The notes under the pieces: model-generated
Databases searched by the model: none
The model's input: only the letters and a program-made list of their open reading frames with translations
Told to the model about the DNA's origin: nothing
Shown: positions 52,802 through 62,553 of the stretch, piece by piece
Position numbering within the stretch: position 1 is the stretch's first letter
Layout of the letters: each line of letters begins with the position of its first letter
Made by a program: the position numbers and the translations under genes
Assembly: GCA_013390605.1 (NCBI GenBank)
Contig: JACAUB010000001.1
Coordinates: forward strand, 1,631,375 to 1,695,374
Direction of reading: 5' to 3'
DNA: 64,000 nt
From: Bacteroidota bacterium
Lineage (GTDB): Bacteria > Bacteroidota > Bacteroidia > Bacteroidales > Cfx3-03

Positions 52802-55159
52802 TTAGAACTTAAAGTTATAAGTTGCAGAAGGAATAAATGTAAACAGATAGGTCTTCTCAGCATAACTCTTGTTGGGATCTTTTGTATCCTGAACAAAATT
52901 TAATGCCCAGACATTCTTTTGCCCGTAAGCATTATAGAGCGAGAAGTTCCATTCACCCCTCCATTTTCTTTTCTTTTTCTCCTTCTCTCTTATAGAATAC
53001 GAAAGATCTAACCGATGATAATCTTGCGCCCTGTATCCATTACGTTCACTGTAGATCGGAACAATCTTATTTCCAATCATCGCTCTGGCTACAGGAACCG
53101 TCATGGGTGTTCCCGATGCATAGATCCAGTTTGCAGATAGGTAAGATCGGTCGGTCAGTTCATAGTTAAAGACAATAACAAAATTGTGAGGTTTGTCATA
53201 AGGTGCTCTGTATGTTTTCCCATTATTGATCTCTGGAATAGTGCGTTCTGTTTTCGAGTAGGTGTAACTGATCCAACCATTAAGGCGACCTTCATTTTTT
53301 CTTAGGAGTACCTCTAATCCATACGAACGAGCTTTGCCAACACGCAATTCACCTTCCAGTTTTTCATTGAGTAAGAGTACGGCATGATCTTTAAAGTCGA
53401 TAGTGTTTTGCATGTTTTTATAAAACCCTTCTATCGAAAACTCCAGCGTATTATCTTTTAAATTTTTGAAGAACCCTAATGCATATTGATCACAAATTTG
53501 TGGTTTTACATTCGGACTTGCTGAGAACCATAAATCGAGAGGTGTTCCGGCAGCAGAATTCTGGGCTAATTGTAAATATTGTAGTGTCCTGGAATAACTT
53601 GCTTTCATTGCCATTGAAGTAGTGAAGTTGTAAGTTATCCCCAATCTGGGTTCTATTCCACCCTGAGTTTTAAAGATCTTTCCGGCATTGTAAACTACGG
53701 AATCAATGGCTTCATGCTGTGCATTATAATTATAGAGCGTCCCCTTTCCAATATTTTGATATGCAGAAAAACGGAGTCCATATTTAAAGATTAGTTTATC
53801 TGTTACTTTTTGTTCATTACTGATATAAGCAGCGTGTTCTAAGCCATAATTCATAGGAATAACAAATTCTTTAAAAATGCTTTCACTTCCAATACCTTTT
53901 GCTATCCCGGGATCGAGTGTGTGATAGGTAGAGATAATACCAAACTTAATCGTGTTTGATGGATTGATATACCATGTAAAATCACCCTTCATCGAGTAAT
54001 CATGCAATTTAGAAGTCCAGTCAAAAGAGTTAGCATTTCCGTCAGGTGTTCCCAGTTCGTACCCATATTTACTGCTGACAAGACTGAAGTTTGCAAATAA
54101 CTGCTTGCTAAAAAGATGATTCCATCGGGCCGTAAACGTTTGGTTTCCCAAATCCATTTTTGCAAACTTATTTTTAAAGACATCACTACCTAAATAACCC
54201 GAAAAGAAGATTCTATTATTATCATTAATCGTGTGACTTATTTTAGCATTCAGGTCATAAAAGTAGAGCGTGTTGTTTCTAACGTCTTTATCACTTGCAA
54301 AAGGGAGAAACATATCGGCATAAGTTCTTCGTCCTGAAATCATATATGATGTTTTTTCTCCACCAATAGGTCCTTCAAGTGTTAATCTGCTCGAAAGAAT
54401 CCCCACACCACCTTCGCCTGAAAAAGCTTTGGTATTACCATCTTTCATTCTGACATCCAGTACCGATGATAGCCTTCCCCCATTTGAAGCTGGAATATCT
54501 CCTTTGTAGAGTGTCACATCTTTGATCGCATCGTTGTTAAAGACCGAAAAGAAACCCAGTAAATGCGATGCATTATATACTGTTGCTTCGTCAAGTATAA
54601 TATGATTCTGATCGGCAGCTCCACCTCTGACACTAAATCCAGAAGAACCTTCGCTGGTTGATGTCACCCCGGGAAGTAACTGAATAGCTTTTATCACATC
54701 CACTTCACCCATTAATGCCGGGATTCGTTGAATGGTTTTCACATTTAGTTTATTTACACTCATCTCGGGTTTCCTGATATCTTCAGCTGCTTTATTTGCC
54801 GTAATCACAACTTCATTCAGTAACTTCTCTTTGCTGACCAGTTCTATGTTTAGCGTTTGTTCTTTTTTCAGATCTATATTCTTTTCAGTAGATTGAAATC
54901 CCATGTAAGAAAAGACCAATGTATAGGCTCCGGGCGAAAGGTTTAGTGAATAAAATCCATAATTGTTAGATACAGTTCCTGTTTTTAGCTCTTTAACATA
55001 GATTGTTGCTCCAATCAGGGCTTCACCATTACTTTTGTCACGAATAGTTCCACTTATTGTCGTTTTAGTTCCTGGCACATCAGACCTATTTTCATTTGCA
55101 AACAACTTAGTGTAGCATATTATTAAGAAGAGAGTAAAGACTAATAGTTGTAATTTCAT
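52802..55159 (-). CDS. TonB-dependent receptor paired with DUF4249
   Basis: Outer-membrane transporter of 785 aa. The signal peptide is about 1-21. A carboxypeptidase-regulatory-like domain (about 30-115, TTISGTIRDKSNGEALIGATIYV) is followed by the plug (about 120-235, ALMGEVDVIKAIQLLPGV, then GSSGFSVRGGAADQNHIILDE) and a 22-strand type barrel to the end. Ending in Phe-Lys-Phe it keeps the aromatic C-terminus of barrels. It lacks a SusD partner and instead is followed by DUF4249. Its cargo could be a metal complex or peptide; this cannot be read off. Confidence 0.92.
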   Translation of the reverse strand: MKLQLLVFTLFLIICYTKLFANENRSDVPGTKTTISGTIRDKSNGEALIGATIYVKELKTGTVSNNYGFYSLNLSPGAYTLVFSYMGFQSTEKNIDLKKEQTLNIELVSKEKLLNEVVITANKAAEDIRKPEMSVNKLNVKTIQRIPALMGEVDVIKAIQLLPGVTSTSEGSSGFSVRGGAADQNHIILDEATVYNASHLLGFFSVFNNDAIKDVTLYKGDIPASNGGRLSSVLDVRMKDGNTKAFSGEGGVGILSSRLTLEGPIGGEKTSYMISGRRTYADMFLPFASDKDVRNNTLYFYDLNAKISHTINDNNRIFFSGYLGSDVFKNKFAKMDLGNQTFTARWNHLFSKQLFANFSLVSSKYGYELGTPDGNANSFDWTSKLHDYSMKGDFTWYINPSNTIKFGIISTYHTLDPGIAKGIGSESIFKEFVIPMNYGLEHAAYISNEQKVTDKLIFKYGLRFSAYQNIGKGTLYNYNAQHEAIDSVVYNAGKIFKTQGGIEPRLGITYNFTTSMAMKASYSRTLQYLQLAQNSAAGTPLDLWFSASPNVKPQICDQYALGFFKNLKDNTLEFSIEGFYKNMQNTIDFKDHAVLLLNEKLEGELRVGKARSYGLEVLLRKNEGRLNGWISYTYSKTERTIPEINNGKTYRAPYDKPHNFVIVFNYELTDRSYLSANWIYASGTPMTVPVARAMIGNKIVPIYSERNGYRAQDYHRLDLSYSIREKEKKKRKWRGEWNFSLYNAYGQKNVWALNFVQDTKDPNKSYAEKTYLFTFIPSATYNFKF

Positions 55160-55467
55160 CTGTAGTTTAGTTTGTGAAAGAAAGTTAACGCTGATGATTG
55201 ATCGTTCTTATATATAACAAAAGTATTATTACCATAAAGACCAATCAACTCAAATAGTTTGTACCGACTATAATAAGCGCTGAAGAGTGAAAAACAGAAT
55301 CTGAATTGTTTTCAGGATTACAATAAAAAAGAGGCTGTCTCAAAAGTCTGAAACAGTCTCTTTCTATTCGGAGAGCTATCTGATAAAGAATACAGATATT
55401 GAAATCTCAGAGGAATAAAAATTCTTTTGAGACGACCTCTTTTTATGTATTATTGAATAAATTACTG
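55160..55467. other. 308-bp intergenic region holding MITE-like copy B
   Basis: No gene on either strand. The right part is filled by the repeat at 55332-55440; the left part should contain the receptor promoter, but no clear TAnnTTTG box is seen. Confidence 0.5.
55332..55440. repeat. MITE-like 109-bp repeat, copy B
   Basis: Ungapped partner of 30101-30209 (84 of 109 identical by hand count). The ends are long inverted repeats: AAAGAGGCTGTCTCAAAAG at 55328-55346 against the complement of CTTTTGAGACGACCTCTTT at the right, 17 of 19 matching. These ends resemble IS termini common in Bacteroidota. Confidence 0.82.
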
Positions 55468-57738
55468 CTAATGCGTCATAGAGGGTGGAACATTGTTCTT
55501 TCCAACACCCCAGCTTCTCGAAGGCCTCTTGTCCATTATAAATTCAAGACGTCCACCTTGCATAAGTTCTTGATGAGTGATATAATTATGCATAAAAGGA
55601 CGTCCATTCAACAACGCCGATTTTATGTATATATTCTTGTCGCTCAGATTTCGGGCTACCACTTCAAAGATTTTATTATTGGGAAGTTTCAGCGATAGTC
55701 GTTCAAAAGCCGGACTTCCAATGGCGTAAAACAGACCGGAAGGATCAACAGGGTAGAAGCCCATCGCACCGAAGACATACCAGGCCGACATCTGACCACA
55801 ATCATCATTTCCAATGATTCCGTTGGGCTCATTCTTATAGAAGTTCTTTCTGATATATTGAACTTTCTCAGCGCTTTTCCAAGGTTTTCCGGCATAATTA
55901 TACAGATAGATGGTGTGGTGCCCTGGTTCATTACCTTGTGCATATTGTCCTATCAATCCTGATATATCCGGTGAAACAGTATTTCCCGATAGCTCCGATT
56001 TAACCATGAATAACGAATCGAGACGATCACTGAACTTTTCATTACCACCTATCAAGCGAATAAGCCCTTCCGGATCATGAGGTACTAACCATGTATATTG
56101 CCATGCATTGCCTTCAGTATAGTCGTTAGCCCGATGCTCAGCCATGAATGGATTGAAGGGCATCCGCCACTCTCCATTGGCCATTTTGCCTCTCATGAAG
56201 CCTGTAGTGGAATCGAACAGATTGCGATAGTTGGCAGCTCTTTTTAGAAACAACTCATAATCATCTTGCTTTCCTAACGACTTAGCAAACTGAGCAATAC
56301 ACCAATCATCATACGCATACTCCAATGCTTTCGAAACAGATTCATTTTCTTTATCGGCAGGTATATAACCCAGTTCACGCCAGTATTTTATCCCTTCCAC
56401 ATCTTGCATGGCACTCTTTTTAACAGCTTCATAGGCAAGCTCTATATCAAAGTTTCTATATCCTTTTAAATAGGCTTCTACAATTACCGGTACTGCATGA
56501 TATCCTGTCATCGTACCGGTTTCGCAACCCACCAAAGGCCATTTAGGTAACAGGCCAGATTCTTTATAGAAGGCTAGCAACGAATTCACCATATCATTTA
56601 TCCGGTTAGGTTGTATCAGGCAGAAGAGCGGATGCGATGCCCTGTATGTGTCCCACAGCGAGAATGTGGTATAGTTTGCAAATGATTTATTGATTCTGTT
56701 TTTACCATCTGCTCCACGATAACTACCATCTACATCATTAAAAAGGGTAGGAGCCAGCATGCTGTGATATAATGCAGTATAAAATATTGTTTTATCATTC
56801 TCATTCTTATCCGTCACCTTAATTACGTTTAACGATTTCTCCCAGGCTAGTCTGGCCCTATCTTTTACCTCATCAAAATCCCAACCCGGAATCTCCTGAT
56901 TTAAATTTTGCAGGGCACCCTCAACACTTACGGCTGAGATACCTACTTTTAATAAGATGGGTTTATTCGCATCTTTACTAAACCAGAAATATCCTTTTTG
57001 TGAGTCTCCTGATTGTTCACCTGTCTTCTTTAAAACTTTCTGATTATTGATTTCATGTTTTATAAAAGGTTGAGAGAATCTGGCGACAAAATAGATGTGT
57101 TGGTCATTAGCCCATCCTGTAGAAAGACGATAGCCTGCAATCGTTTGATTATCCAATATCTCAATCCGGGTATCTACAGTGGCATCCCAATTCATGGCAT
57201 GTTGTAAATTCAAAATAATAACAGGCTGCTTATCTGACGGGAAACTATATCGATGCATTCCAACCCTTTCCGTAGCTGTTAGTTCTGCAAAAATACCGTA
57301 ATCTTTTAATAATACCCTGTAATATCCGGGTTCTGCCAACTCTTCTTTATGCGAGAACATAGAATACTCGTAACTCGCTTTCTCAGGCCGATTAGGTGCT
57401 CCTGTCTTGAAAGGAGCAACCACTGGCATGACCAGTAGATCATATAAATCACCAATACCGGTTCCACTAAGATGCGTGTGACTGAATCCAACAATTACAC
57501 TGTCGGCATAGTTATAACCCGAACACCAGTCCCAACCCTGAAATCCATTATCCGGGCTCAGTTGAACCATCCCAAAAGGAACCTGGGCGCCGGGATAGGT
57601 ATGTCCATGTTCAGCTGTTCCTATAAAGGGATTAACATATTGATTGACTGATCTTGATGAAAGTTGTGCATTAACTGTCACATTCAAACTCAGGACACCA
57701 AGTAAAAGAATGAGCGCAGTTTTTAATTTGGTATTCAT
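55468..57738 (-). CDS. GH92 alpha-mannosidase
   Basis: Exported calcium-dependent exo-alpha-mannosidase of family 92, 756 aa from ATG 57738. That start gives the signal peptide MNTKLKTALILLLGVLSLNV; eight codons upstream are in frame but poorer. The N-terminal beta-sandwich (about 27-255) starts VNQYVNPFIGTAEHGHTYPGA, the alpha/alpha barrel follows (FSLWDTYRASHPLFC, WPLVGCETGTMTGYHAV). Near the C-terminus lie GNEPGHHTIYLYNYAG and GNDDCGQMSAWYVFGAMGFY, which hold catalytic Glu and Asp and calcium ligands. It acts on alpha-linked mannose of N-glycans or yeast-type mannan. A TonB/DUF4249 pair lies downstream, but a repeat separates them. Confidence 0.95.
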   Translation of the reverse strand: MNTKLKTALILLLGVLSLNVTVNAQLSSRSVNQYVNPFIGTAEHGHTYPGAQVPFGMVQLSPDNGFQGWDWCSGYNYADSVIVGFSHTHLSGTGIGDLYDLLVMPVVAPFKTGAPNRPEKASYEYSMFSHKEELAEPGYYRVLLKDYGIFAELTATERVGMHRYSFPSDKQPVIILNLQHAMNWDATVDTRIEILDNQTIAGYRLSTGWANDQHIYFVARFSQPFIKHEINNQKVLKKTGEQSGDSQKGYFWFSKDANKPILLKVGISAVSVEGALQNLNQEIPGWDFDEVKDRARLAWEKSLNVIKVTDKNENDKTIFYTALYHSMLAPTLFNDVDGSYRGADGKNRINKSFANYTTFSLWDTYRASHPLFCLIQPNRINDMVNSLLAFYKESGLLPKWPLVGCETGTMTGYHAVPVIVEAYLKGYRNFDIELAYEAVKKSAMQDVEGIKYWRELGYIPADKENESVSKALEYAYDDWCIAQFAKSLGKQDDYELFLKRAANYRNLFDSTTGFMRGKMANGEWRMPFNPFMAEHRANDYTEGNAWQYTWLVPHDPEGLIRLIGGNEKFSDRLDSLFMVKSELSGNTVSPDISGLIGQYAQGNEPGHHTIYLYNYAGKPWKSAEKVQYIRKNFYKNEPNGIIGNDDCGQMSAWYVFGAMGFYPVDPSGLFYAIGSPAFERLSLKLPNNKIFEVVARNLSDKNIYIKSALLNGRPFMHNYITHQELMQGGRLEFIMDKRPSRSWGVGKNNVPPSMTH

Positions 57739-57758
57739 GATCGTTGTTTTAGTAAAAA

Positions 57759-59414
57759 TCATGCAAAGTTTGTCATTTTATGCCAAGGAGTCAATCTATA
57801 TTTTCGACTGAGCAAAAACAAAATAACCAACATCAATGGCAAGATATATAGTGCATTAATATTCAGATAGATCAATAAATAATGAAGACCTCCCATCGCA
57901 CCTATTGCAAAGAACATTAACATTGACTTTGTGACATTTCTTCCCGATTGTTCAGCCGATTTCTCATCAGAGAAAGGAAAGGCAGCTGGTTGCATAAAAA
58001 GCATCACATAAGTCATTGTAAACGCATTACATAATCCGAAAACAATATCACCAAGCACCCTGATTCCCCAGAAATAAAGGGTTATACTGTTCAGCAAAAT
58101 AAAAACAGGCAAAAACAGTTGTACTGCAATGGCTTTGAAAGCACCTGAGATAATGTGCCCTGGGCGTTCTACAGGTATAGTCTGGTATATCCAGCTAGCC
58201 TTGAAATTGTCGCTAAACCGAATGGCAAAGACTAAAATGTAAAGGACAAAAGAGGGAGCATAAATTAAGACCAAAAATATCTTTGAATCTACAATTTCTG
58301 AAAGGGGAGTCTTTCCATTGACTATCGTCATCAGAACGATAATAAATACATACCCTAGTGCAGGATAGACTGCCTGCTTAAACTTACGATCGCGATTGGC
58401 AATACGCCATATTGTTCTGAAAGAGATGCGTTCATCAATTGTATAAGTACAGATACGAGACAGAAAATCTATCAATCTGTTACTTTCAGCTTTCCCCTTT
58501 TTCTTTTCCGGTTTTGTATCACCCTGATCCAGTGCAGAAAGACTTTCATTGAAGTTCTTTGCCAGAACAGAGCTTAAAATCCATAAGCCCAGTATAGGCA
58601 TACCTACCGACAGCATGAGGAAAATAGATGATTGCATGTTAAATTCACCATTGATGATAGGGGTAAGGCTGGCACTCATCCAGAAAGGTGGAACCAGATA
58701 CATCCACATTTTTATTTGACTAAAGCTTGAAATCAACGCCTCATTTTCAGCTAATCTTGGCATGAGTTGATATGCTCCCATAAATATAATCGCCATTACA
58801 ATCTGCGAATAGACAATAATATCTTTCAACCGCTCTCCCGAAGTAAACTTCATCAACAGCAAATAGATAATATTGGTTAAAAAAACAGAGAATACCGTAG
58901 TGAGTATAACATCAGCCAATAATATCAGCATAGCCACTACCCCAAACTTAATGGCAAATACAATTAATGGAATGATAGATAACGAAAGACTAATGATCAT
59001 CAAATAAATCATAATATGCATTACGCGCACAAACAGTAATGTACGTGGTGTAATGGGACGCGGTAATAAAATGGAGTTGTCTCTGGTGTCGAACAAAATA
59101 GTATTAAACTCAGATATCAAACCCATGATCACCATAATCATGATAAATGAAAAGAAGATCGTCGTAAAGAAGAAGAGGGCGCCATCACCCTTCATCAGCA
59201 TTGTCGACATAAAGCCACCCATCATACAATAGATAAATACCTGCAGCCCCAAAGCATTCTTGATCGTCTTCTTTTGGTTATTGTGGCCAAGTACCTTTCT
59301 ATTGTCCATAGTTAGTTTGGCTTGTAGAATTACCTCAAATTGTTGGTAATTTACACCGGCCCATTCTATTATCTTTCTGAATGGGCGAAACAGTATAAGG
59401 ATGAATTTAACCAT
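57759..59414 (-). CDS. ABC transporter permease (ABC-2-like)
   Basis: Integral membrane subunit of 551 aa with about a dozen hydrophobic segments, for example at 55-80, 85-110 and 125-185. A charged cytoplasmic stretch at about 295-320 (GDTKPEKKKGKAESN) splits two membrane halves. The long form with two permease-like halves is typical of the ABC-2 type found with a single ATPase in Bacteroidota. The ATPase gene lies 32 bp upstream on the same strand. The pair probably exports a lipid, peptide or drug; no substrate clue is seen. The stop is 20 bp from the GH92 start, so read-through into that gene is possible. Confidence 0.85.
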   Translation of the reverse strand: MVKFILILFRPFRKIIEWAGVNYQQFEVILQAKLTMDNRKVLGHNNQKKTIKNALGLQVFIYCMMGGFMSTMLMKGDGALFFFTTIFFSFIMIMVIMGLISEFNTILFDTRDNSILLPRPITPRTLLFVRVMHIMIYLMIISLSLSIIPLIVFAIKFGVVAMLILLADVILTTVFSVFLTNIIYLLLMKFTSGERLKDIIVYSQIVMAIIFMGAYQLMPRLAENEALISSFSQIKMWMYLVPPFWMSASLTPIINGEFNMQSSIFLMLSVGMPILGLWILSSVLAKNFNESLSALDQGDTKPEKKKGKAESNRLIDFLSRICTYTIDERISFRTIWRIANRDRKFKQAVYPALGYVFIIVLMTIVNGKTPLSEIVDSKIFLVLIYAPSFVLYILVFAIRFSDNFKASWIYQTIPVERPGHIISGAFKAIAVQLFLPVFILLNSITLYFWGIRVLGDIVFGLCNAFTMTYVMLFMQPAAFPFSDEKSAEQSGRNVTKSMLMFFAIGAMGGLHYLLIYLNINALYILPLMLVILFLLSRKYRLTPWHKMTNFA

Positions 59415-59446
59415 TCTATGCTATATTGTTATTCAAGGTTACTATT

Positions 59447-60235
59447 TTATTGCTCTACAATATCAATGATCTCACCGGCACGTTGACTGTGGTCGCTCTT
59501 TCCGGTTAAGAAGGTGAAGAGTTGTTCTAACGACGTAGTGTCTTTTCCCTGACTTAACTCTTCGTATGATCCATCTGCAATAACTTTTCCCTGGTTAATC
59601 AAAATGATACGATCTGAAATCTTTTCAACCACATCCATGATGTGCGACGAATAGAAGATAGTTTTTCCTTCTTTCGCCAGTTGCATTAAGATCTCTTTCA
59701 CAATGATGACAGCGTTGGCATCTAATCCATCGAGAGGTTCATCCATAAATATCACATCCGGATTATGAATGATTCCGGAAATGATTAATACCTTCTGTTT
59801 CATTCCCTTCGAGAAAGTGTTCATTCGCTCGTGTGCACTTTGTTTCAGATCGAATAACTCTAATAATCTAATGGCTTTATCTTCAATTCTGGCGACATCT
59901 AACCTATGTAGTTGTCCAACAAATTGTAGAAATTCCATCGGACTTAATGTCTCATAGAGTGAAGCATTTTCCGGAATATAGCCAATATGTTCCTTTACCT
60001 TGAGGGGCTCTTTACGAATATCGAAGCCGGCAACTTGTGCCTCACCTTCAAAATCTGAGATAATACCCGAAAGGATTTTTACTGTAGTTGATTTGCCGGC
60101 TCCATTTGGACCAATATATCCAATAATTTGTCCGGGTAATACAGAAAGGTTGATGTTGTGGAGTACCTTTTTCTCTGTTCTTCCATTTCTATACGATTTG
60201 GAAAGATTGTTAATCGTGATAATAGCGTTGCTCAT
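59447..60235 (-). CDS. ABC transporter ATP-binding protein
   Basis: ATPase subunit of the exporter encoded with the permease 32 bp downstream, 262 aa. All motifs are present: Walker A GPNGAGKSTTVKIL (about 39-52), Q loop region YIPENASLYETLSP, signature FSKGMKQKVLI, Walker B VIFMDEPLDGLD and switch His in YSSHIMDVVEKI. The layout is that of the CcmA/NatA-type ABC-2 exporters. A short C-terminal tail (about 235-262) is Asp/Glu-rich. Confidence 0.94.
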   Translation of the reverse strand: MSNAIITINNLSKSYRNGRTEKKVLHNINLSVLPGQIIGYIGPNGAGKSTTVKILSGIISDFEGEAQVAGFDIRKEPLKVKEHIGYIPENASLYETLSPMEFLQFVGQLHRLDVARIEDKAIRLLELFDLKQSAHERMNTFSKGMKQKVLIISGIIHNPDVIFMDEPLDGLDANAVIIVKEILMQLAKEGKTIFYSSHIMDVVEKISDRIILINQGKVIADGSYEELSQGKDTTSLEQLFTFLTGKSDHSQRAGEIIDIVEQ

Positions 60236-60282
60236 CTAATGATATGATTGGTGAAGCGAAGTTACAACTTTGATTTTAAACT

Positions 60283-62193
60283 TTAGTTCTCTATTACTTT
60301 GAATTCTGTGCGCCTGTTTTTAGCTCTGCCCTCATCCGTATCATTGGTATCGACAGGCAGTGTTTTTCCATAGCCTGCAGATGAAAGTCGAGAAGGCGTT
60401 ATTCCTGCTTTGATCAAAAAAGCTACAACAGCCCTGGCACGGTTTTCTGACAGCGTAATATTCATTTTGTCATCACCCTGGTTATCAGTGTGACCACTTA
60501 TCATAATTTTTAAGGTCGGATTATTCTTCAACAGTTCGACTAACCGATTTAACTCAGAAACCGAACGATCCAGCAATACATAGCTACCTGTTTCGAAGAA
60601 TATATTGTTTAGAATAACCGCATTATTCTTCTTTATCTTCTGTAGTTGAATCGTTAAAATATGGGGTTTACCAGCTTCTTTTATCTCCGTAAGGGCAAAA
60701 TGAAGCGAGTAAAAAAGATATCCCGGATGGGTTACAGTGAGGCTGTACTCTTTCCCGGGCTGTAAACAGACCAGAAAGCTTCCGTCAAAATCCGAAGAAT
60801 AGGCACTATTCTCAACCTTTCCGCTCGCCAGGTTGGTCAATTCAAATCTGGCAGGCAGTGGATCTTTCGTCTCGGCATCCGTAACAATTCCCTTCGCGTA
60901 AGTCATCGGTTCAGGCCTGATTGCCGAAGGAAGTGCAAACGAATAGATATCGAATCCTCCATACCCACCTCTTTGTGTCGAAGAGATATAGCCCTTATCT
61001 CCTTTAGGGTTCACAATCAGGCTTATTTCATCACCCGAAGTATTAATGGGATATCCCAGATTAAACGGCTTCATCCATTTTCCATCCGGCAGTAGCTTCG
61101 TCATAAACAGATCGCTGCCCCCCATGCCCGGATGCCCTTTTGAAGCAAAATAAAGCGTTTTCCCATCGGGATGAATAAATGGAGAGTATTCATCTGCAGG
61201 AGTATTCACCGGCTCTCCTAAGTTAACAGGAGCACCCCAGCTGTCGTCATTTTGCAGTGTAGAACTCCAGATATCCGAACCTCCAATTCCCCCAGGCCGA
61301 TTACTTACAAAGTATAACCGTTTACCATCCGATGAAATTGAAGGTTGTGTATCCCACGAAACACTATTGACGACAGCTCCTAAGTTCTGAGGCTCACTCC
61401 AACTATCTCTCTGTCGTTGTGAAACATATAAATCACAGCTCCCAAGGCCATCATTGGCCCCACAGATAGTAAACCAGATTGTATGTCCATCGGGCGATAC
61501 ACATAATGCTCCTGCATTTACTGCAATAGGCGAGTTGAACAGCAGGGGCGTAGTCTTCCACCCTAAACTGTCTTTATGTGCAATGTAGAGTTTCTCTACC
61601 GGAGGATGGTTTCCTTCACTCTTCGTCTTCCGGGTAAAGATCAGGGTCTGTTCATCAGCAGTAACCGAATTGATATACTCTTCGTTCGCACTGTTGATAT
61701 CGGGACCCATATTCTGGAGGGTAATCAAAAGAGGCCGCTGCATGATATCTAATGCTGTTTTAGCCCTTTCAATAATCTCCCTGGCTGCATTATAGTGTGG
61801 AGTACTATTGTTAGCAGCCAGATAATCTTCAGCATCTTTCTTTGCATCACCATAATGGCCCACTTTTAGCTCAAGTTGAGCTACAGAAAACAGAAGCTGG
61901 ATAAGCGTAGGGTCGTAGAGTAGCGCCTTGTGATAAGCAGTGATTGCTTCATCCGGATTCCCGTTATCCGATTGCAAATCACCCTGTAGCCACCATGCAT
62001 CTGCATAAGTGGAATCTGCTTTTAAGCAATCACCTAAAAGCAGAAAAGCCTTGGAGTCATCCAAAGCTTGTAAAGCATTTTTTACGTTTGATAAAAGTCG
62101 TTCTGCCTTATGGCGATTCTGAGCGCTGACTTTTGAAAAGTTAAAGACAATCAGAACCGACAATATGCAGACCGATAAGTACTTTCTGAACAT
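60283..62193 (-). CDS. PorE-like TPR / PD40-propeller / CRD / OmpA protein
   Basis: Envelope protein of 636 aa from ATG 62193. The signal peptide is about 1-24 (SVLIVFNFSKVSAQ), with no lipobox. TPR repeats are at about 25-140 (ADAWWLQGDLQSDNGNPDEA), WD40-like PD40 propeller repeats at about 165-410 (PDGHTIWFTICG, SDGKRLYFVSNRPGG, PDGKTLYFASKG), a carboxypeptidase-regulatory-like domain at about 420-500, and an OmpA C-terminal peptidoglycan-binding domain at about 520-636 (ISGHTDNQGD, LSENRARAVVAFL). This order is that of PorE of the type IX secretion system, though paralogs share it and PorE itself is a lipoprotein. Its ATG shares one base with the TAA stop of the TM2 gene (TAATG). Confidence 0.85.
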   Translation of the reverse strand: MFRKYLSVCILSVLIVFNFSKVSAQNRHKAERLLSNVKNALQALDDSKAFLLLGDCLKADSTYADAWWLQGDLQSDNGNPDEAITAYHKALLYDPTLIQLLFSVAQLELKVGHYGDAKKDAEDYLAANNSTPHYNAAREIIERAKTALDIMQRPLLITLQNMGPDINSANEEYINSVTADEQTLIFTRKTKSEGNHPPVEKLYIAHKDSLGWKTTPLLFNSPIAVNAGALCVSPDGHTIWFTICGANDGLGSCDLYVSQRQRDSWSEPQNLGAVVNSVSWDTQPSISSDGKRLYFVSNRPGGIGGSDIWSSTLQNDDSWGAPVNLGEPVNTPADEYSPFIHPDGKTLYFASKGHPGMGGSDLFMTKLLPDGKWMKPFNLGYPINTSGDEISLIVNPKGDKGYISSTQRGGYGGFDIYSFALPSAIRPEPMTYAKGIVTDAETKDPLPARFELTNLASGKVENSAYSSDFDGSFLVCLQPGKEYSLTVTHPGYLFYSLHFALTEIKEAGKPHILTIQLQKIKKNNAVILNNIFFETGSYVLLDRSVSELNRLVELLKNNPTLKIMISGHTDNQGDDKMNITLSENRARAVVAFLIKAGITPSRLSSAGYGKTLPVDTNDTDEGRAKNRRTEFKVIEN

Positions 62194-62552
62194 TAGCTGT
62201 TCATCATTTTGCATAGTTGCATAGCTTCAAACATCATCTTCTGATTATAATCTAATGCAAGTTTTTTATAGTTAACAAGGTCAACAATAGTTCCAATTAA
62301 ACAGAGTCCTCCTGTAAAGAAATACAGAAGTCCCATTCCAATCTGATTTGTCATAAAACGTTGAACTCCGGCTACGACAAAAAATCCTAGCAATGTAACG
62401 AGTAGAATCGTTTGAGGATCCTTTCTACGTGATTGATAGACCATTACAAACTGTTTCAGTTGATCTTCGGTCATATCTTTTGTGGCCTGTTTAAGTAGCA
62501 TAAACTCTTCTGCTTCCATGCCACTAAATGAGTAAAAATATCTTTCGTCCAT
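62193..62552 (-). CDS. TM2 domain-containing membrane protein
   Basis: Small inner-membrane protein, 119 aa from ATG 62552 (MDERYFYSFSGMEAEEFMLL). Residues about 50-100 hold two hydrophobic helices with the TM2 signature: LLVTLLGFFVVAGVQRFMTN, then YFFTGGLCLIGTIVDLV, with the charged turn between. The N-terminal half is acidic and helical. It lies 1 bp after the DUF2752 stop and overlaps the PorE-like start, so the three genes are translationally coupled. TM2 and DUF2752 proteins often occur together; their joint role is unknown. Confidence 0.88.
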   Translation of the reverse strand: MDERYFYSFSGMEAEEFMLLKQATKDMTEDQLKQFVMVYQSRRKDPQTILLVTLLGFFVVAGVQRFMTNQIGMGLLYFFTGGLCLIGTIVDLVNYKKLALDYNQKMMFEAMQLCKMMNS

Positions 62553-62553
62553 T

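Noticed and set aside
49717..57738. Polysaccharide utilisation locus (GH27, GH92, TonB receptor)
   Set aside because: No SusD gene, the receptor is of the DUF4249-paired type, GH27 lies on the other strand with its own terminator, and a repeat separates GH92 from the receptor.
60283..62193. True PorE ortholog
   Set aside because: The domain order fits, but there is no lipobox and the neighbours are not T9SS core genes; Bacteroidota have several paralogs of this architecture.
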